DNA of 18,888 nt from CAYMLL01 sp964390645 (GCA_964390645.1 CAYMLL010000141.1:1-18888), one strand, 5' to 3'; numbered from the stretch's first letter, positions 6,245 through 14,472 are shown. Numbers and translations: made by a program. The notes: generated by a model not told the origin, from the sequence alone.

Positions 6245-7714
6245 ATGGCACGAGAACCCAGCGACAACCCCTCTGTGTCGCGACGCACGTTTCTCGCCGG
6301 AGCAGCCGCCACTGCGACCGCGGGGGGCGTCGCGGGATTCGTTGGGGGGCAGGCGCTCGAGGAGCGCTACCGGGCCCCTGCCGGCCCGTTCTTCGACCAG
6401 CGGTCGCATTGTTATTGGATCGAATCGGCCGGCATCGAAGACACCCCGCCGCGCACTTCTCTGCAGGGTGACCAGATCGCCGACATCGTCATCGTCGGCG
6501 GCGGCTACACCGGCCTGTCCGCCGCACTGCACCTCGCCGAGCGATTCCCGGAACGCAGAATCGTGCTGCTCGAGGGGACCCGGGTCGGCTATGGCGCATC
6601 GGGCCGAAACTGTGGCCTCCTACTCCCCTTCATCAACGGCGCTGAAGCGATCACCCACGAGCTCGTGGATGCGGGTAGGATCGACGAAGCGCGGAAGGTC
6701 TTCGACGTCACATCGGCAGGAATCGGACTCATCCAGGAACTGGTGGAGCAGCGCGGAGTCGACTGTGAGTGGGAGCCCGTGGAAAACCTCATGGGCGCCG
6801 CTACACCTCGGCAAGAGGCGCGGCTCGAGGGTGAGCAGAGGATGTTCGCGGCGCTGGGACTCGAGGCGACCTGGTTATCCGAGACCGAGCTCCGCCAGCG
6901 CGTCGATGTCGAGGGGTACCGCGGGGCCCTCACCGTTCCTACCAGCGCGATGATCAACCCCGCGAAGCTCGCGACCGGGCTGCTCGACCTGGTTCGCGCC
7001 GCGGGCGTAGAGGTCTACGAGGATTCCCCGGTCCTGGAGGTCGAACCGGGAACAACTGTCAGCGTGCGCACGCCGCGAGGAAGCGTCCGCGCGCCCATGC
7101 TCATACTCGCAACCAACGCCTACACGCACCACCTCGGCTTCCTCCGCGGTCGAGTCCTGCCGGTCCACTCCCACAGCATCGCCACGGCCCCCCTCTCCGC
7201 GAGCCAGATCGAGGCGCTGTCCTGGAGCGGACGGGAACCCTTCTTCGACGTTCGGTCCTTCTTCAACCTGTTCCGGCTCACCGCGGACAACCGGGTGCTG
7301 CTGAGCGGGGGAGACGGATTCTACTACTACGGTGGCGCTGCGATCGACCGCGAGGGGCACCCGGACTACGAGCGGCTCTCGCACGACCTTCGAATGCTCT
7401 TTCCTGCGCTCGCCGACGTTCCGATCACGCACCGATGGGTCGGACACGTGGGCACGACCCTCGACTTTTCGCCGACGATCGGCGCCGTCGGTCCCACGGG
7501 CAACATTCTCTTCGCCGGCGGTTACTCCGGTCACGGCGTGACCGTCGCGGTGCTCGCTGGGCGCCTCCTGCGAGACCTGGTTGCGGGCGAGCCGCTCGAC
7601 CCGGTGTACGACTTCGTCCTCAACCGCCAGCCGCCTCGTGCTCCTGGAGAGCCGCTGACGTCCGTCGGCTTCAGTCTGGCCAAACGCCTCATCCGTTGGG
7701 ACGATGCGCAGTGA
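6245..7714 (+). CDS. Tat-exported DAO-family FAD oxidase, gamma-glutamylputrescine oxidase-like
   Basis: The 489-residue flavoenzyme starts at ATG 6245, eight bases after AAGGAG (6231-6236). A twin-arginine signal (S12-R13-R14-T15-F16-L17, then AGAAATATAGGVAGFVGG) precedes the FAD Rossmann motif IVIVGGGYTGLSAA (81-94). The second FAD motif GASGRNCGLL (118-126) matches the GASGRN signature of PuuB-like enzymes. The C-terminal LFAGGYSGHGVTVAVLAGRLL segment contacts the flavin. PuuB proper is cytoplasmic and has no export signal, and no PuuA, PuuC or PuuD partner is visible here. The enzyme therefore more likely oxidises a free amine or amino compound in the periplasm. It follows the transporter gene by 74 bp and probably belongs to the same operon. 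Exact substrate is unknown. Confidence 0.7.
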   Translation: MAREPSDNPSVSRRTFLAGAAATATAGGVAGFVGGQALEERYRAPAGPFFDQRSHCYWIESAGIEDTPPRTSLQGDQIADIVIVGGGYTGLSAALHLAERFPERRIVLLEGTRVGYGASGRNCGLLLPFINGAEAITHELVDAGRIDEARKVFDVTSAGIGLIQELVEQRGVDCEWEPVENLMGAATPRQEARLEGEQRMFAALGLEATWLSETELRQRVDVEGYRGALTVPTSAMINPAKLATGLLDLVRAAGVEVYEDSPVLEVEPGTTVSVRTPRGSVRAPMLILATNAYTHHLGFLRGRVLPVHSHSIATAPLSASQIEALSWSGREPFFDVRSFFNLFRLTADNRVLLSGGDGFYYYGGAAIDREGHPDYERLSHDLRMLFPALADVPITHRWVGHVGTTLDFSPTIGAVGPTGNILFAGGYSGHGVTVAVLAGRLLRDLVAGEPLDPVYDFVLNRQPPRAPGEPLTSVGFSLAKRLIRWDDAQ

Positions 7715-7865
7715 TCGGCTCGGAGACTGAAGCTGACCCCCATGTGGACGGGGCGACGAATGCAAGCTGGCGGGTCGTGCAGGAACAGCTAAAAATCTCA
7801 TAGGTCTGAGAACGCGGTGGTGCCTACGCTCACCTAACGTGAGTAACTGCCCATAAAGGAGCCAT

Positions 7866-9524
7866 ATGTTGCTGAGGTCTCGAGTCATGGCCGTGTGGAT
7901 CGGTGCAGCGTTTCTCGCCATTCCCGTCACAGGGCTGGCCGCCGATCCGGATCCGGCGAGCTATCCCGCGCTCTCGACCGAGCAGATGGGCCACGTTCGC
8001 CATATGATCAATCTGGCGAACCAGCTCGATGGCGATTTTTCCCTGATGGGCGAGACCGACCCCGTCTACTACATGAGTTTCCACGCGTACCAGTTCCAGA
8101 TCGCATTCGCCGCCTACGCACTGGCCAGCGCCCACTACCACTACACGCCTGCCCACCGCGATCTCTACCAGAAGGCGTCGGCACGCTTGATCAAGAGGAT
8201 GATCTACAAAGACGTGTGGGACTACTGGGCACACACGAGCAAGTTCGACCTCACCGACCGCACCGAAACCGAGACGGGCGGAGAGATCATGGTCTACAAA
8301 TCCAAAAACGACTGGTACGGCTGGATCGATCCGAACATCAAGAAGAACATCATGTACAGCGGCCACCTCCTGCAGATGGTCGGCCTGCACGAGACGCTCT
8401 TCGACGACCACCGATACGATGAGTCGGGCTCTCTCACGTTTCGCTTCGCGCCGGTCGAGTACGGCCAGGGCCCGATCGAGATGAAATACGATCACGACCG
8501 GCTGACGAAGGTCATACACGAGCAGTTCGTGGAGGATCATTTTCGCGGGATCGAGTGTGAGCTCAACGCCGTCTACGCCGAGTGCAACCAGCATCCGATC
8601 CTCGGCCTGATGCACTACGACTTCAAGCACGGCACCGAGTTCTCGCCCGAGGTCCGGAGGAAGTTCAAGAAGGTGATGGAGAAGCGGAAATACATCGACC
8701 CCGAGACCAAAACCACGATGTATTTCTTGAAAGTCAAAGAAGATGAGGTCGTCCCGGCGACCTACGCGTGGGCCGATGGCTGGAACGGCCACGCCCAGCA
8801 CGCTTGGGACAAGGGGTATATCGAGAGTCTCTACCCGTATCAGCAGGAGCGCTACATACCGTCGATGTTGGAAGGGGCGCCGGGAGCGGATATGGGCTGG
8901 ACCCCGTCGTTCGACTTCGGCTGGTTCGTTCTTCTGGCCTCGGAGGTTGGCGATACCGAGACGGTTCAGACGATGGCCGACTATGCCGATGCGCACTTCG
9001 AGCCGACCTGGTTGGATGGGGGCTTATACTATCCGACCACCCCTGACTACCAGTACAACTTCACCCGGAACGAGAAGGGATTCATCCAGAACGTCGGTCC
9101 GGTGACGGGCAATGTGCTGATCGGCTTTGCACGCATCAATCCGAAGGACGGACTCTGGCAAATCTACAATCACCCTTGGAAGAAGTCGCACTTCGCCGAG
9201 CCGTTCATCACGGACGTCGAATACCTCGAAGCGAGTGTTACGCAGGCGGTCTATGACCCAGAGAAGGACGCGCTGATCGTCAGCCTGGCCCCTGGGCCCG
9301 TGAAGAGCGAAGCCACCTCGTTCACGGTCCGCCAGCTCGACCCGGCGAAGACCTATTCGCTGATCAGGGACGGCCAGGCGCTGGGCGAGGTCAGTCAAAA
9401 GGGAGGCGCTGAGTTGCCCGATGCCGAGTGGCAAGGCGATGGCTCGCTTCGAATCACCGCCAGTCTGGACGGGCTACGCTCCTTCGTACTGCAGGCGACG
9501 CCAAGTAAGCTTGCTGAACGCTAG
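7866..9524 (+). CDS. Secreted linalool dehydratase-isomerase-like protein
   Basis: The 552-residue protein has a signal peptide (cleavage near GLA-A25) and a helical (alpha/alpha)6-type body resembling Castellaniella linalool dehydratase-isomerase, the periplasmic enzyme interconverting geraniol, linalool and myrcene. Matching stretches are KKNIMYSGHLLQMVGL (159-174) and the block from LTKVIHEQF through FRGIECELNAVYAECNQ (about 213-242). C231 and C240 are nine residues apart like the catalytic C171/C180 pair, and they are the only cysteines in the protein. D55 plausibly matches D39, but the tyrosines Y45 and Y66 seem replaced, so the substrate may differ. A beta-rich tail of about 100 residues (from 450) is absent from the 397-residue reference. 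AAAGGAG (7855-7861) sits just before the ATG. The gap from 7715 holds only a weak CTCAC/GTGAG dyad (7829-7843). Family call is by recalled alignment. Confidence 0.72.
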   Translation: MLLRSRVMAVWIGAAFLAIPVTGLAADPDPASYPALSTEQMGHVRHMINLANQLDGDFSLMGETDPVYYMSFHAYQFQIAFAAYALASAHYHYTPAHRDLYQKASARLIKRMIYKDVWDYWAHTSKFDLTDRTETETGGEIMVYKSKNDWYGWIDPNIKKNIMYSGHLLQMVGLHETLFDDHRYDESGSLTFRFAPVEYGQGPIEMKYDHDRLTKVIHEQFVEDHFRGIECELNAVYAECNQHPILGLMHYDFKHGTEFSPEVRRKFKKVMEKRKYIDPETKTTMYFLKVKEDEVVPATYAWADGWNGHAQHAWDKGYIESLYPYQQERYIPSMLEGAPGADMGWTPSFDFGWFVLLASEVGDTETVQTMADYADAHFEPTWLDGGLYYPTTPDYQYNFTRNEKGFIQNVGPVTGNVLIGFARINPKDGLWQIYNHPWKKSHFAEPFITDVEYLEASVTQAVYDPEKDALIVSLAPGPVKSEATSFTVRQLDPAKTYSLIRDGQALGEVSQKGGAELPDAEWQGDGSLRITASLDGLRSFVLQATPSKLAER

Positions 9525-9571
9525 CGGCTGCAGCCCGAGAAAAGGCACCCAACCGAGAGGCGGCGCGGAAC

Positions 9572-10363
9572 GTGTGTAGAGTCGTACGAGTTCTGCTTGC
9601 GATTACGATCGGTTTGGCTGCGGCTGCATGCAGAGAAGGCGAGACAGGCCCGGGCTCTACCGAGGAGGTTACGCACGAAGAGGTACGAGAGTACCTCCTC
9701 GAGCATCCGGAACTCGTCCTCGACGATCCTGAAATCGCGAACTCGATCGAACGAGCCCGCTCGAAGCGCGCGCAGGAGCGCGCCGCTTCTCATCGCGAAT
9801 CCGTTCTCGAAGAACGATCCGATCTCTTGAATTCGCCTCTGACGCCATCTTCAGGTGAGGCGAGCGCAGCTGTGACGATTGTCGAGTTCTACGATTATCG
9901 CTGCTCCCCGTGCATCGCCAGCCATCCAGAGCTCGAGCAGGTGAGAGCGACCGAGAAGGATGTGCGCATCGTCTACGGCCAGCTTCCGATCTTCGGCAGC
10001 CACTCGGTTATGGCCGCACGGGCGGCCATCGCTGCTCACCTGCAGGGTCGTTTCGACGCTTTTCACTCCGCTCTGATGACGGCGAGTGCTTATCCAGGAA
10101 TGGATTCGATCTACGCGACGGCAGCCGAAGTGGGTCTCGACGTCGAGAAGCTGCGAGCCGATATGCGCGATCCCGAGGTTCTTCAGTATCTGGAGGAGAT
10201 GCGGCTTCTCGCGGAGGCGTTGGACGTGACGGGCACTCCAGCATTCATCGTCGGAGACGCAATCCTACGCGGCGGGACGACGGCAGACGAAATCGGAGCG
10301 GAGATCGGCCGCCAGCGCGCTCAGGGCCGAGGGGCAGGCCATGTGCCGAGTGTCGCGAGCTGA
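9572..10363 (+). CDS. DsbA/ScsC-like thiol:disulfide lipoprotein
   Basis: The 263-residue protein has a lipoprotein signal ending LAAAAC with C20 as the lipid-modified residue, so it is likely membrane-anchored in the periplasm. Residues 33-60 (THEEVREYLLEHPELV...) match the helical N-terminal domain found in Com1/ScsC-type DsbA proteins. The thioredoxin-fold domain follows with VEFYDYRCSPC (active cysteines C111 and C114) and the cis-proline loop TGTP (P223). The start is a GTG with a poorly placed GAGAGG about 11 bases upstream. It follows the LDI-like gene by 47 bp with no obvious terminator, so co-transcription is likely. That suggests it may handle the thiol pair of that neighbour, but a general folding role is equally possible. 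Confidence 0.82.
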   Translation: MCRVVRVLLAITIGLAAAACREGETGPGSTEEVTHEEVREYLLEHPELVLDDPEIANSIERARSKRAQERAASHRESVLEERSDLLNSPLTPSSGEASAAVTIVEFYDYRCSPCIASHPELEQVRATEKDVRIVYGQLPIFGSHSVMAARAAIAAHLQGRFDAFHSALMTASAYPGMDSIYATAAEVGLDVEKLRADMRDPEVLQYLEEMRLLAEALDVTGTPAFIVGDAILRGGTTADEIGAEIGRQRAQGRGAGHVPSVAS

Positions 10364-10394
10364 TCGTCGACGAGGCTCCCAAGGAGCACTTCCC

Positions 10395-10418
10395 CCGGAT
10401 CCGATTCACAGGATCCGG
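10395..10418. terminator. Hairpin between convergent genes, possible bidirectional terminator
   Basis: CCGGATCC (10395-10402) and GGATCCGG (10411-10418) form a perfect 8-bp stem with an 8-base loop. It is centred in the 66-bp gap between the convergent stops of the thiol oxidoreductase (10363) and the barrel protein (10430), the expected place for a shared terminator. No T-run follows on either strand, so efficient intrinsic termination is uncertain. A smaller dyad TCCCT/AGGGA lies just to its right (10426-10437). Confidence 0.45.
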
Positions 10419-10429
10419 CTCTCGTCCCT

Positions 10430-11302
10430 CTAGGGAGATCGGTCCGTGCGCGGTGCCCACCGGAAGCGCATCCCCACGTCAAATCGGTAGGTCCAAGGGT
10501 CTTTGCGATAGCTCCACATCGCGGTCGCGCTTTGGGTTCCCGCTGTATCGGTGGAGGAGAACTCCACATCGCTATCTCCGAGGAGATGATAGGCCCCGCC
10601 CGAGGCCGTCAGCGCCAGCAACAGCGGCCCCTTGCGGGTGATGTCCGCCTCGATCTCCAGACCTGGACCGATGCTATGGAAGAATTTCTCCTCGGCCCCG
10701 GAGATCGCGAATAAGTAGAAGCTCGGAATGGTGGGGTCGTCGCTGATTGCTCGGTGCACGAGCCCTGAGACCTGAATCTTCTGGACCAGGTACTCGAACG
10801 AAGGTTTGATGCGAATAGGACGCCATTGGGTGTCGATGGTGATGGAAAAGCCGACACCCGCCGAGGCCTGGAAGCCCGTGGGCTCCACGCTGATCACACT
10901 TCCCTGTCCCCGCACCACTATCTCCTCGTTGAAAAGGGGATCCGTCGGCAGAATGAACGGGCCTGGAGCGCCCTCTTTTGCGAGATCACGTTCGAATCCG
11001 AAGTTCCCGGCGACGCCTCCATGCACGAAGAAGCGGGTTCGTTCGCCCAGCGGCTCCCAGCTGGGAGTCATGATCTCCAGAGAGCCGCCTAACCATGGCG
11101 AAGTGAGATTGTCGCTGCCGATGGCGCTCGGGCGCACTGTGCTCGAAACTTCGCCACGAGCACTGCTGATCAGGATGCCACTCGTCACTGCGAGGGACGG
11201 CACCCATTTTCGGGATTCGTCGACGACCCGCGGATCGGCAGAGGAGGTGCTGCAGAGCAAGACGATGCACACCCCAGTGATGCCGTTGACGATGGATCTC
11301 AT
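10430..11302 (-). CDS. Predicted outer-membrane beta-barrel protein of unknown function
   Basis: The 290-residue protein has a short signal peptide (MRSIVNGITGVCIVLLCSTSSA). The rest shows the alternating polar/apolar, aromatic-rich pattern of membrane beta strands, for example RTRFFVHGGVAGNFGFERDL, FQASAGVGFSITIDTQWRP and a final YRFDVGMRFRWAP. This suggests a small barrel of roughly 8-10 strands. I do not recognise a named family. The ATG at 11302 has no clear ribosome binding site of its own, but it overlaps by ATGA the stop of a short upstream ORF, so translation may be coupled. A TATAAC -10-like element lies upstream on this strand (11455-11460). It converges with the thiol oxidoreductase gene and is divergent from the TonB receptor. 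Confidence 0.65.
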   Translation of the reverse strand: MRSIVNGITGVCIVLLCSTSSADPRVVDESRKWVPSLAVTSGILISSARGEVSSTVRPSAIGSDNLTSPWLGGSLEIMTPSWEPLGERTRFFVHGGVAGNFGFERDLAKEGAPGPFILPTDPLFNEEIVVRGQGSVISVEPTGFQASAGVGFSITIDTQWRPIRIKPSFEYLVQKIQVSGLVHRAISDDPTIPSFYLFAISGAEEKFFHSIGPGLEIEADITRKGPLLLALTASGGAYHLLGDSDVEFSSTDTAGTQSATAMWSYRKDPWTYRFDVGMRFRWAPRTDRSP

Positions 11303-11409
11303 CGGCCCGTTTCGCCCGTCGGCATCTCGAGGGGCGGGACTCTGTCTTCGAGAGTCTGCCGGCCGGCTTCCCGAAGCCTATCCGGCGGTTGGCTGTACTC
11401 AAGATCCAT
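11299..11409 (-). CDS. Possible 36-residue ORF coupled to the barrel gene
   Basis: On the minus strand an ATG at 11409 has AAGGGG five bases upstream and opens 36 codons (MDLEYSQPPDRLREAGRQTL...). Its TGA overlaps the ATG of the barrel gene as ATGA, the usual arrangement for translational coupling. The peptide is hydrophilic, with no signal or membrane segment. It may be a leader whose translation delivers ribosomes to the barrel gene, which lacks its own Shine-Dalgarno sequence. A longer in-frame start at 11511 exists but would begin upstream of the -10-like element. Conservation is unknown. Confidence 0.35.
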   Translation of the reverse strand: MDLEYSQPPDRLREAGRQTLEDRVPPLEMPTGETGR

Positions 11410-11542
11410 GCGTGCCCCTTCGGTCGATTCGGCGCGAATTATTCCGATAGATAAGTTATACCGTTCCCCCGGTCGCGACGGCTGAGCGAAGGATTTGTTG
11501 TTCGCGTCCACCCACCGCGGTCCAGGCCCGATGGTGATATTC

Positions 11543-11597
11543 GAAGTTGAATGCTAAAACATGTCAGGTGACATGTAAAGCATGGGGAGAGGTCAAT
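11543..11597 (+). repeat. 55-bp promoter/operator/leader block, copy 2
   Basis: This is the partner of 2179-2233 with five substitutions and no gap. It keeps TGC-TAAAAC (possible extended -10, four of six consensus bases, 11552-11560), the dyad and the GGGGAGAGG purine run. The position matching the ATG of copy 1 reads ATA, so no gene starts directly after it. The next plausible start is the TonB receptor ATG 156 bp further on. It lies in the 343-bp gap between 11410 and 11752, which otherwise holds only a 15-bp tandem duplication. Confidence 0.72.
11559..11576. promoter_or_regulatory. Palindromic operator, site 2 (variant centre)
   Basis: ACATGTCAGGTGACATGT has perfect 8-base arms (ACATGTCA / TGACATGT) around a central GG. 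It matches the sites at 2196-2211 and 18426-18441 except at the centre, as expected if a dimer reads the arms. It immediately follows a -10-like TAAAAC and lies upstream of the TonB-dependent receptor gene, which it probably controls. Confidence 0.65.
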
Positions 11598-11649
11598 AGC
11601 ACGGTCGGTCGGCTGGGAGACTACCGCGAGCACCGCAGAATTTCGGAGG

Positions 11650-11679
11650 GTCCGCTCTCCCTAAGTCCGCTCTCCCTAA
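11650..11679 (+). repeat. Perfect 15-bp tandem duplication in the receptor leader
   Basis: GTCCGCTCTCCCTAA occurs twice back to back (11650-11664 and 11665-11679). It lies in the untranslated stretch between operator site 2 and the TonB receptor start. It adds five codons without a frameshift, so it would be neutral if the longer receptor start were used. It looks like replication slippage; no function is evident. Confidence 0.7.
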
Positions 11680-11752
11680 GATGGGGATAAATGATCGCCG
11701 ACATCATTCGAGGCCGTGTGGCTGGCTGCTCGCAGTTAGGGATTTAGAGATT

Positions 11753-14416
11753 ATGACCCGTTCGCTATCTCCGATCAGACTCTTTCATAGGTCGGGGCCG
11801 ATATTTCACTCATCCGTCGGCGTCCATCGGTTGGCCTGCCTGACGCTGACTCTTCTGGTGACTCTCGCGATCGCGAATCTCGCTGTTGCGCAGGAGTCAG
11901 TCAACTCCGATTCGCAGCCCGACAACGGCGCGGCGCCTGAAGACATCGACTCGGAGGATCCGTGGGCTGACGTGGAAGAGATGCGCGTCAGCGGCCAGGC
12001 CGCGTCCGATCCGCTCACCTCGTCTACCGAATCGGTCACGCGGTTCGACTCCGACCTCCTGCAGGCGATTGGCGCAGATGACATTTCGGATCTGGCGAAA
12101 ATCACGCCGAATCTCGAAATCCGAACGGCGGGCAGCTCGCCCACGTTCTTTATTCGCGGAGTCGGGCTCAGCGATTTCAACGCGAATGCCGCAGGTGCGG
12201 TAGCGGTCTACCAGGACGGTGTGGCCATGAACTTGCCCGGGCTGCAACTCGGCCAGCTATTCGACGTCGCCAATGTGGAGGTGTTCCGAGGGCCCCAAGG
12301 CGCAGGTGCAGGGCGCAACGCCTCCGCCGGGGCCATCAAGGTGACGTCGGTGAAGCCTTCGAATGACGGTGAACCGCGCGCTTTCATGTTGGCCTCGTAT
12401 GGGAATTACGACGCGCTCAACCTGGAGGGCGCTCTCGAAGTGCCCATCCTCCAAGAGACGCTCGCCGCTCGCTTCTCCTTCACGTTCAACGAACGCGACG
12501 GCTGGGGGGAGAACGGCTGTGGGAACCTGCCCTCGCTGGCCTCGCGCGAGATGAACCCCGCGGCCTTCAATAGACAGTCCTTTTGCGGTGAAAGAGCTAA
12601 TGGCATCAGGATTGAGAATCCGAGCCCTCCACCCTATTCACAAGAGAACCCGAGATTCTTCCAGCTTTCGTCGGTTCCGGGTGGGCTCGCGACGGACGTC
12701 AATGATATTGGGAACTGGGCAGCGCGAGGCATGTTTCGCTTACTTCCGGAAAGCAACGAATCCGACTGGCTCCTGATTTTGCGTGGGGGGCGAATCGACC
12801 AGCAATCGGCGCTGGGGCAAGTGATTGGAACGCATTCGCAGTTCGGCAGTGGTACAACGAGTTCGAACTATAAGGATCCCGACATCCAGCCGTTGCAAGA
12901 TCGACTGATCGACGAATGTAACCGGACCCAGCCGCCGGGAACCAAGTGCAACGAGGTGACCCTACCTGCCCTTCAGGCGGACCTCGCTCGAAATTTGGAC
13001 CCCCGACCCAGACGCGGCGATTACAATCGCGTGGGTCAGACCAAGCAGGATACGTGGGGGGTCTCTCTGGAGGGTGAGATTCCCGTAGGCGATTTGACGA
13101 TCACGACGATCAGCGCCTACGACGGCTACGACCGTTTTCGAGAACAAGACGACGACTTCACCCCCGACGTGATCTTCGAGAGCATCACGGAAGACGATGC
13201 CTGGCAGTTCAGCCAGGCAATCCACCTTGGAGGCGAGTTCGAGGAACAGCTCATCAGCTGGGAGGCTGGCGCCTATACCCTGATCGAGCAGCTCGGATTG
13301 GAGTCGACATTCTTCCAGGGCGAGATCGAGTCGAACCAGGCGTATCAGCAGGAAATGTACAGCTTCGGCGTCTATGCGGGCTTTAGCTGGGAGTTCGCGG
13401 AGGGCATTACCCTCGAGGCGGGCACCCGGTACAACTGGGAGCAGAAGGAATTTCATTTCGAGTTCGTGGGCTCAAGTCCGGAGAACTCGCAGAGTCTTAC
13501 GGATCGCCGGACCTGGCAGGCACCAACGGGGACCGTGAGGGTGCTCTACGAGCCGACGGAAGACCTCTCGTTCTATTGGAAGTACAGCCGAGGGTGGAAG
13601 GGCGGCCAGTTCAATGCTTCGGCGACCCAACTCAACGTCCGGCCCGCAGAACCCGAGAGCATCGATGCGTTCGAGGTTGGATTGAGCGCTTACCTGTGGG
13701 AGAACCGTCTGGGTCTGACGGCTTCTCTCTTCTACTACATGTACGACGACTATCAGGTGTTCGTTGTCGAAGATAGCCCCGGCGCCTTTCCCCAGGAAAT
13801 CATCATCAACGCGAACTCGGCGCAGAACTATGGTGCGGAGATGGAGGCCCGGATCTCGCCGCTTCTTTCCCTGGTGCCCGAGGAGGTCGAGAATCTTTTG
13901 CTCACGGTGCGCTTCGGCTGGCTCAAGAGCGAATTCCTGGATTTCACGCAAGCCGTCGTTCGCACTGTGGGGGGACCCGGTCAGCAGCTGAGGTACTACC
14001 CAATAATCGCAGACTTCAGTGGCAATCAGTTGATCAATGCGCCCGAGTACAAGGTCAGCCTGGGTGCCGAGTGGGAATTTCAACTGGGGAAATTCGGTGA
14101 CGTCACCCCTCGCTACGACGGAAGTTGGTCGGCAGACGTCAACTTCGGCCCGAACGGTGGCCGCGGATCCGTCGACGCGACGAATCAAGCCAGGCTCCCT
14201 GAGAACGCGATCGGGCAGCGGGCCTTCTGGCTCCACAATGTGAGCTTCCGCTATCGACCGCCAATTGGCGATGTGGAGATCGTGGGCTGGGTGCGAAACG
14301 TGACGGATGAGACCTACAAGACGATGGCATTCGATGGCTCATTCTTCGCGAACCTGACCGTGAATTGGGTCGGAGAGCCTCGCACCTACGGTGGCACGGT
14401 GCGGTTCGCCTTCTAG
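11753..14416 (+). CDS. TonB-dependent outer-membrane receptor
   Basis: From ATG 11753 the protein is 887 residues with a long signal peptide ending AVA (cleavage near Q47). A TonB-box-like EEMRVSG (75-81) is followed by the plug domain (about 88-230) with FFIRGVGLSDF, VAVYQDGVAM and VEVFRGPQGAGAGRNASAGAIKV. The beta barrel fills the rest and ends in the classic aromatic strand GGTVRFAF. Two cysteine pairs lie in predicted surface loops (NGCGN...SFCGE and DECNRTQPPGTKCNE). An in-frame ATG at 11681 would add 24 residues before the signal and has no ribosome site, so I prefer 11753, though its own site (AGGGA, about 10 bases upstream) is also weak. Substrate cannot be told. The gene sits behind operator site 2, so it is probably co-regulated with the polyamine operon. 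Confidence 0.88.
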   Translation: MTRSLSPIRLFHRSGPIFHSSVGVHRLACLTLTLLVTLAIANLAVAQESVNSDSQPDNGAAPEDIDSEDPWADVEEMRVSGQAASDPLTSSTESVTRFDSDLLQAIGADDISDLAKITPNLEIRTAGSSPTFFIRGVGLSDFNANAAGAVAVYQDGVAMNLPGLQLGQLFDVANVEVFRGPQGAGAGRNASAGAIKVTSVKPSNDGEPRAFMLASYGNYDALNLEGALEVPILQETLAARFSFTFNERDGWGENGCGNLPSLASREMNPAAFNRQSFCGERANGIRIENPSPPPYSQENPRFFQLSSVPGGLATDVNDIGNWAARGMFRLLPESNESDWLLILRGGRIDQQSALGQVIGTHSQFGSGTTSSNYKDPDIQPLQDRLIDECNRTQPPGTKCNEVTLPALQADLARNLDPRPRRGDYNRVGQTKQDTWGVSLEGEIPVGDLTITTISAYDGYDRFREQDDDFTPDVIFESITEDDAWQFSQAIHLGGEFEEQLISWEAGAYTLIEQLGLESTFFQGEIESNQAYQQEMYSFGVYAGFSWEFAEGITLEAGTRYNWEQKEFHFEFVGSSPENSQSLTDRRTWQAPTGTVRVLYEPTEDLSFYWKYSRGWKGGQFNASATQLNVRPAEPESIDAFEVGLSAYLWENRLGLTASLFYYMYDDYQVFVVEDSPGAFPQEIIINANSAQNYGAEMEARISPLLSLVPEEVENLLLTVRFGWLKSEFLDFTQAVVRTVGGPGQQLRYYPIIADFSGNQLINAPEYKVSLGAEWEFQLGKFGDVTPRYDGSWSADVNFGPNGGRGSVDATNQARLPENAIGQRAFWLHNVSFRYRPPIGDVEIVGWVRNVTDETYKTMAFDGSFFANLTVNWVGEPRTYGGTVRFAF

Positions 14417-14472
14417 GTCCGAGGGCGGGACGAACTCCGCGGGCGGGAAGAACGACGCGTTCACTGGCAGCG

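Noticed and set aside
7737..7753. CCCC/GGGG hairpin after the oxidase gene as operon terminator
   Set aside because: A four-base stem with a nine-base loop and no T-run is too weak to call.
7830..8996. 388-codon minus-strand open frame
   Set aside because: Antisense to the LDI-like gene; composition is that of a shadow frame.
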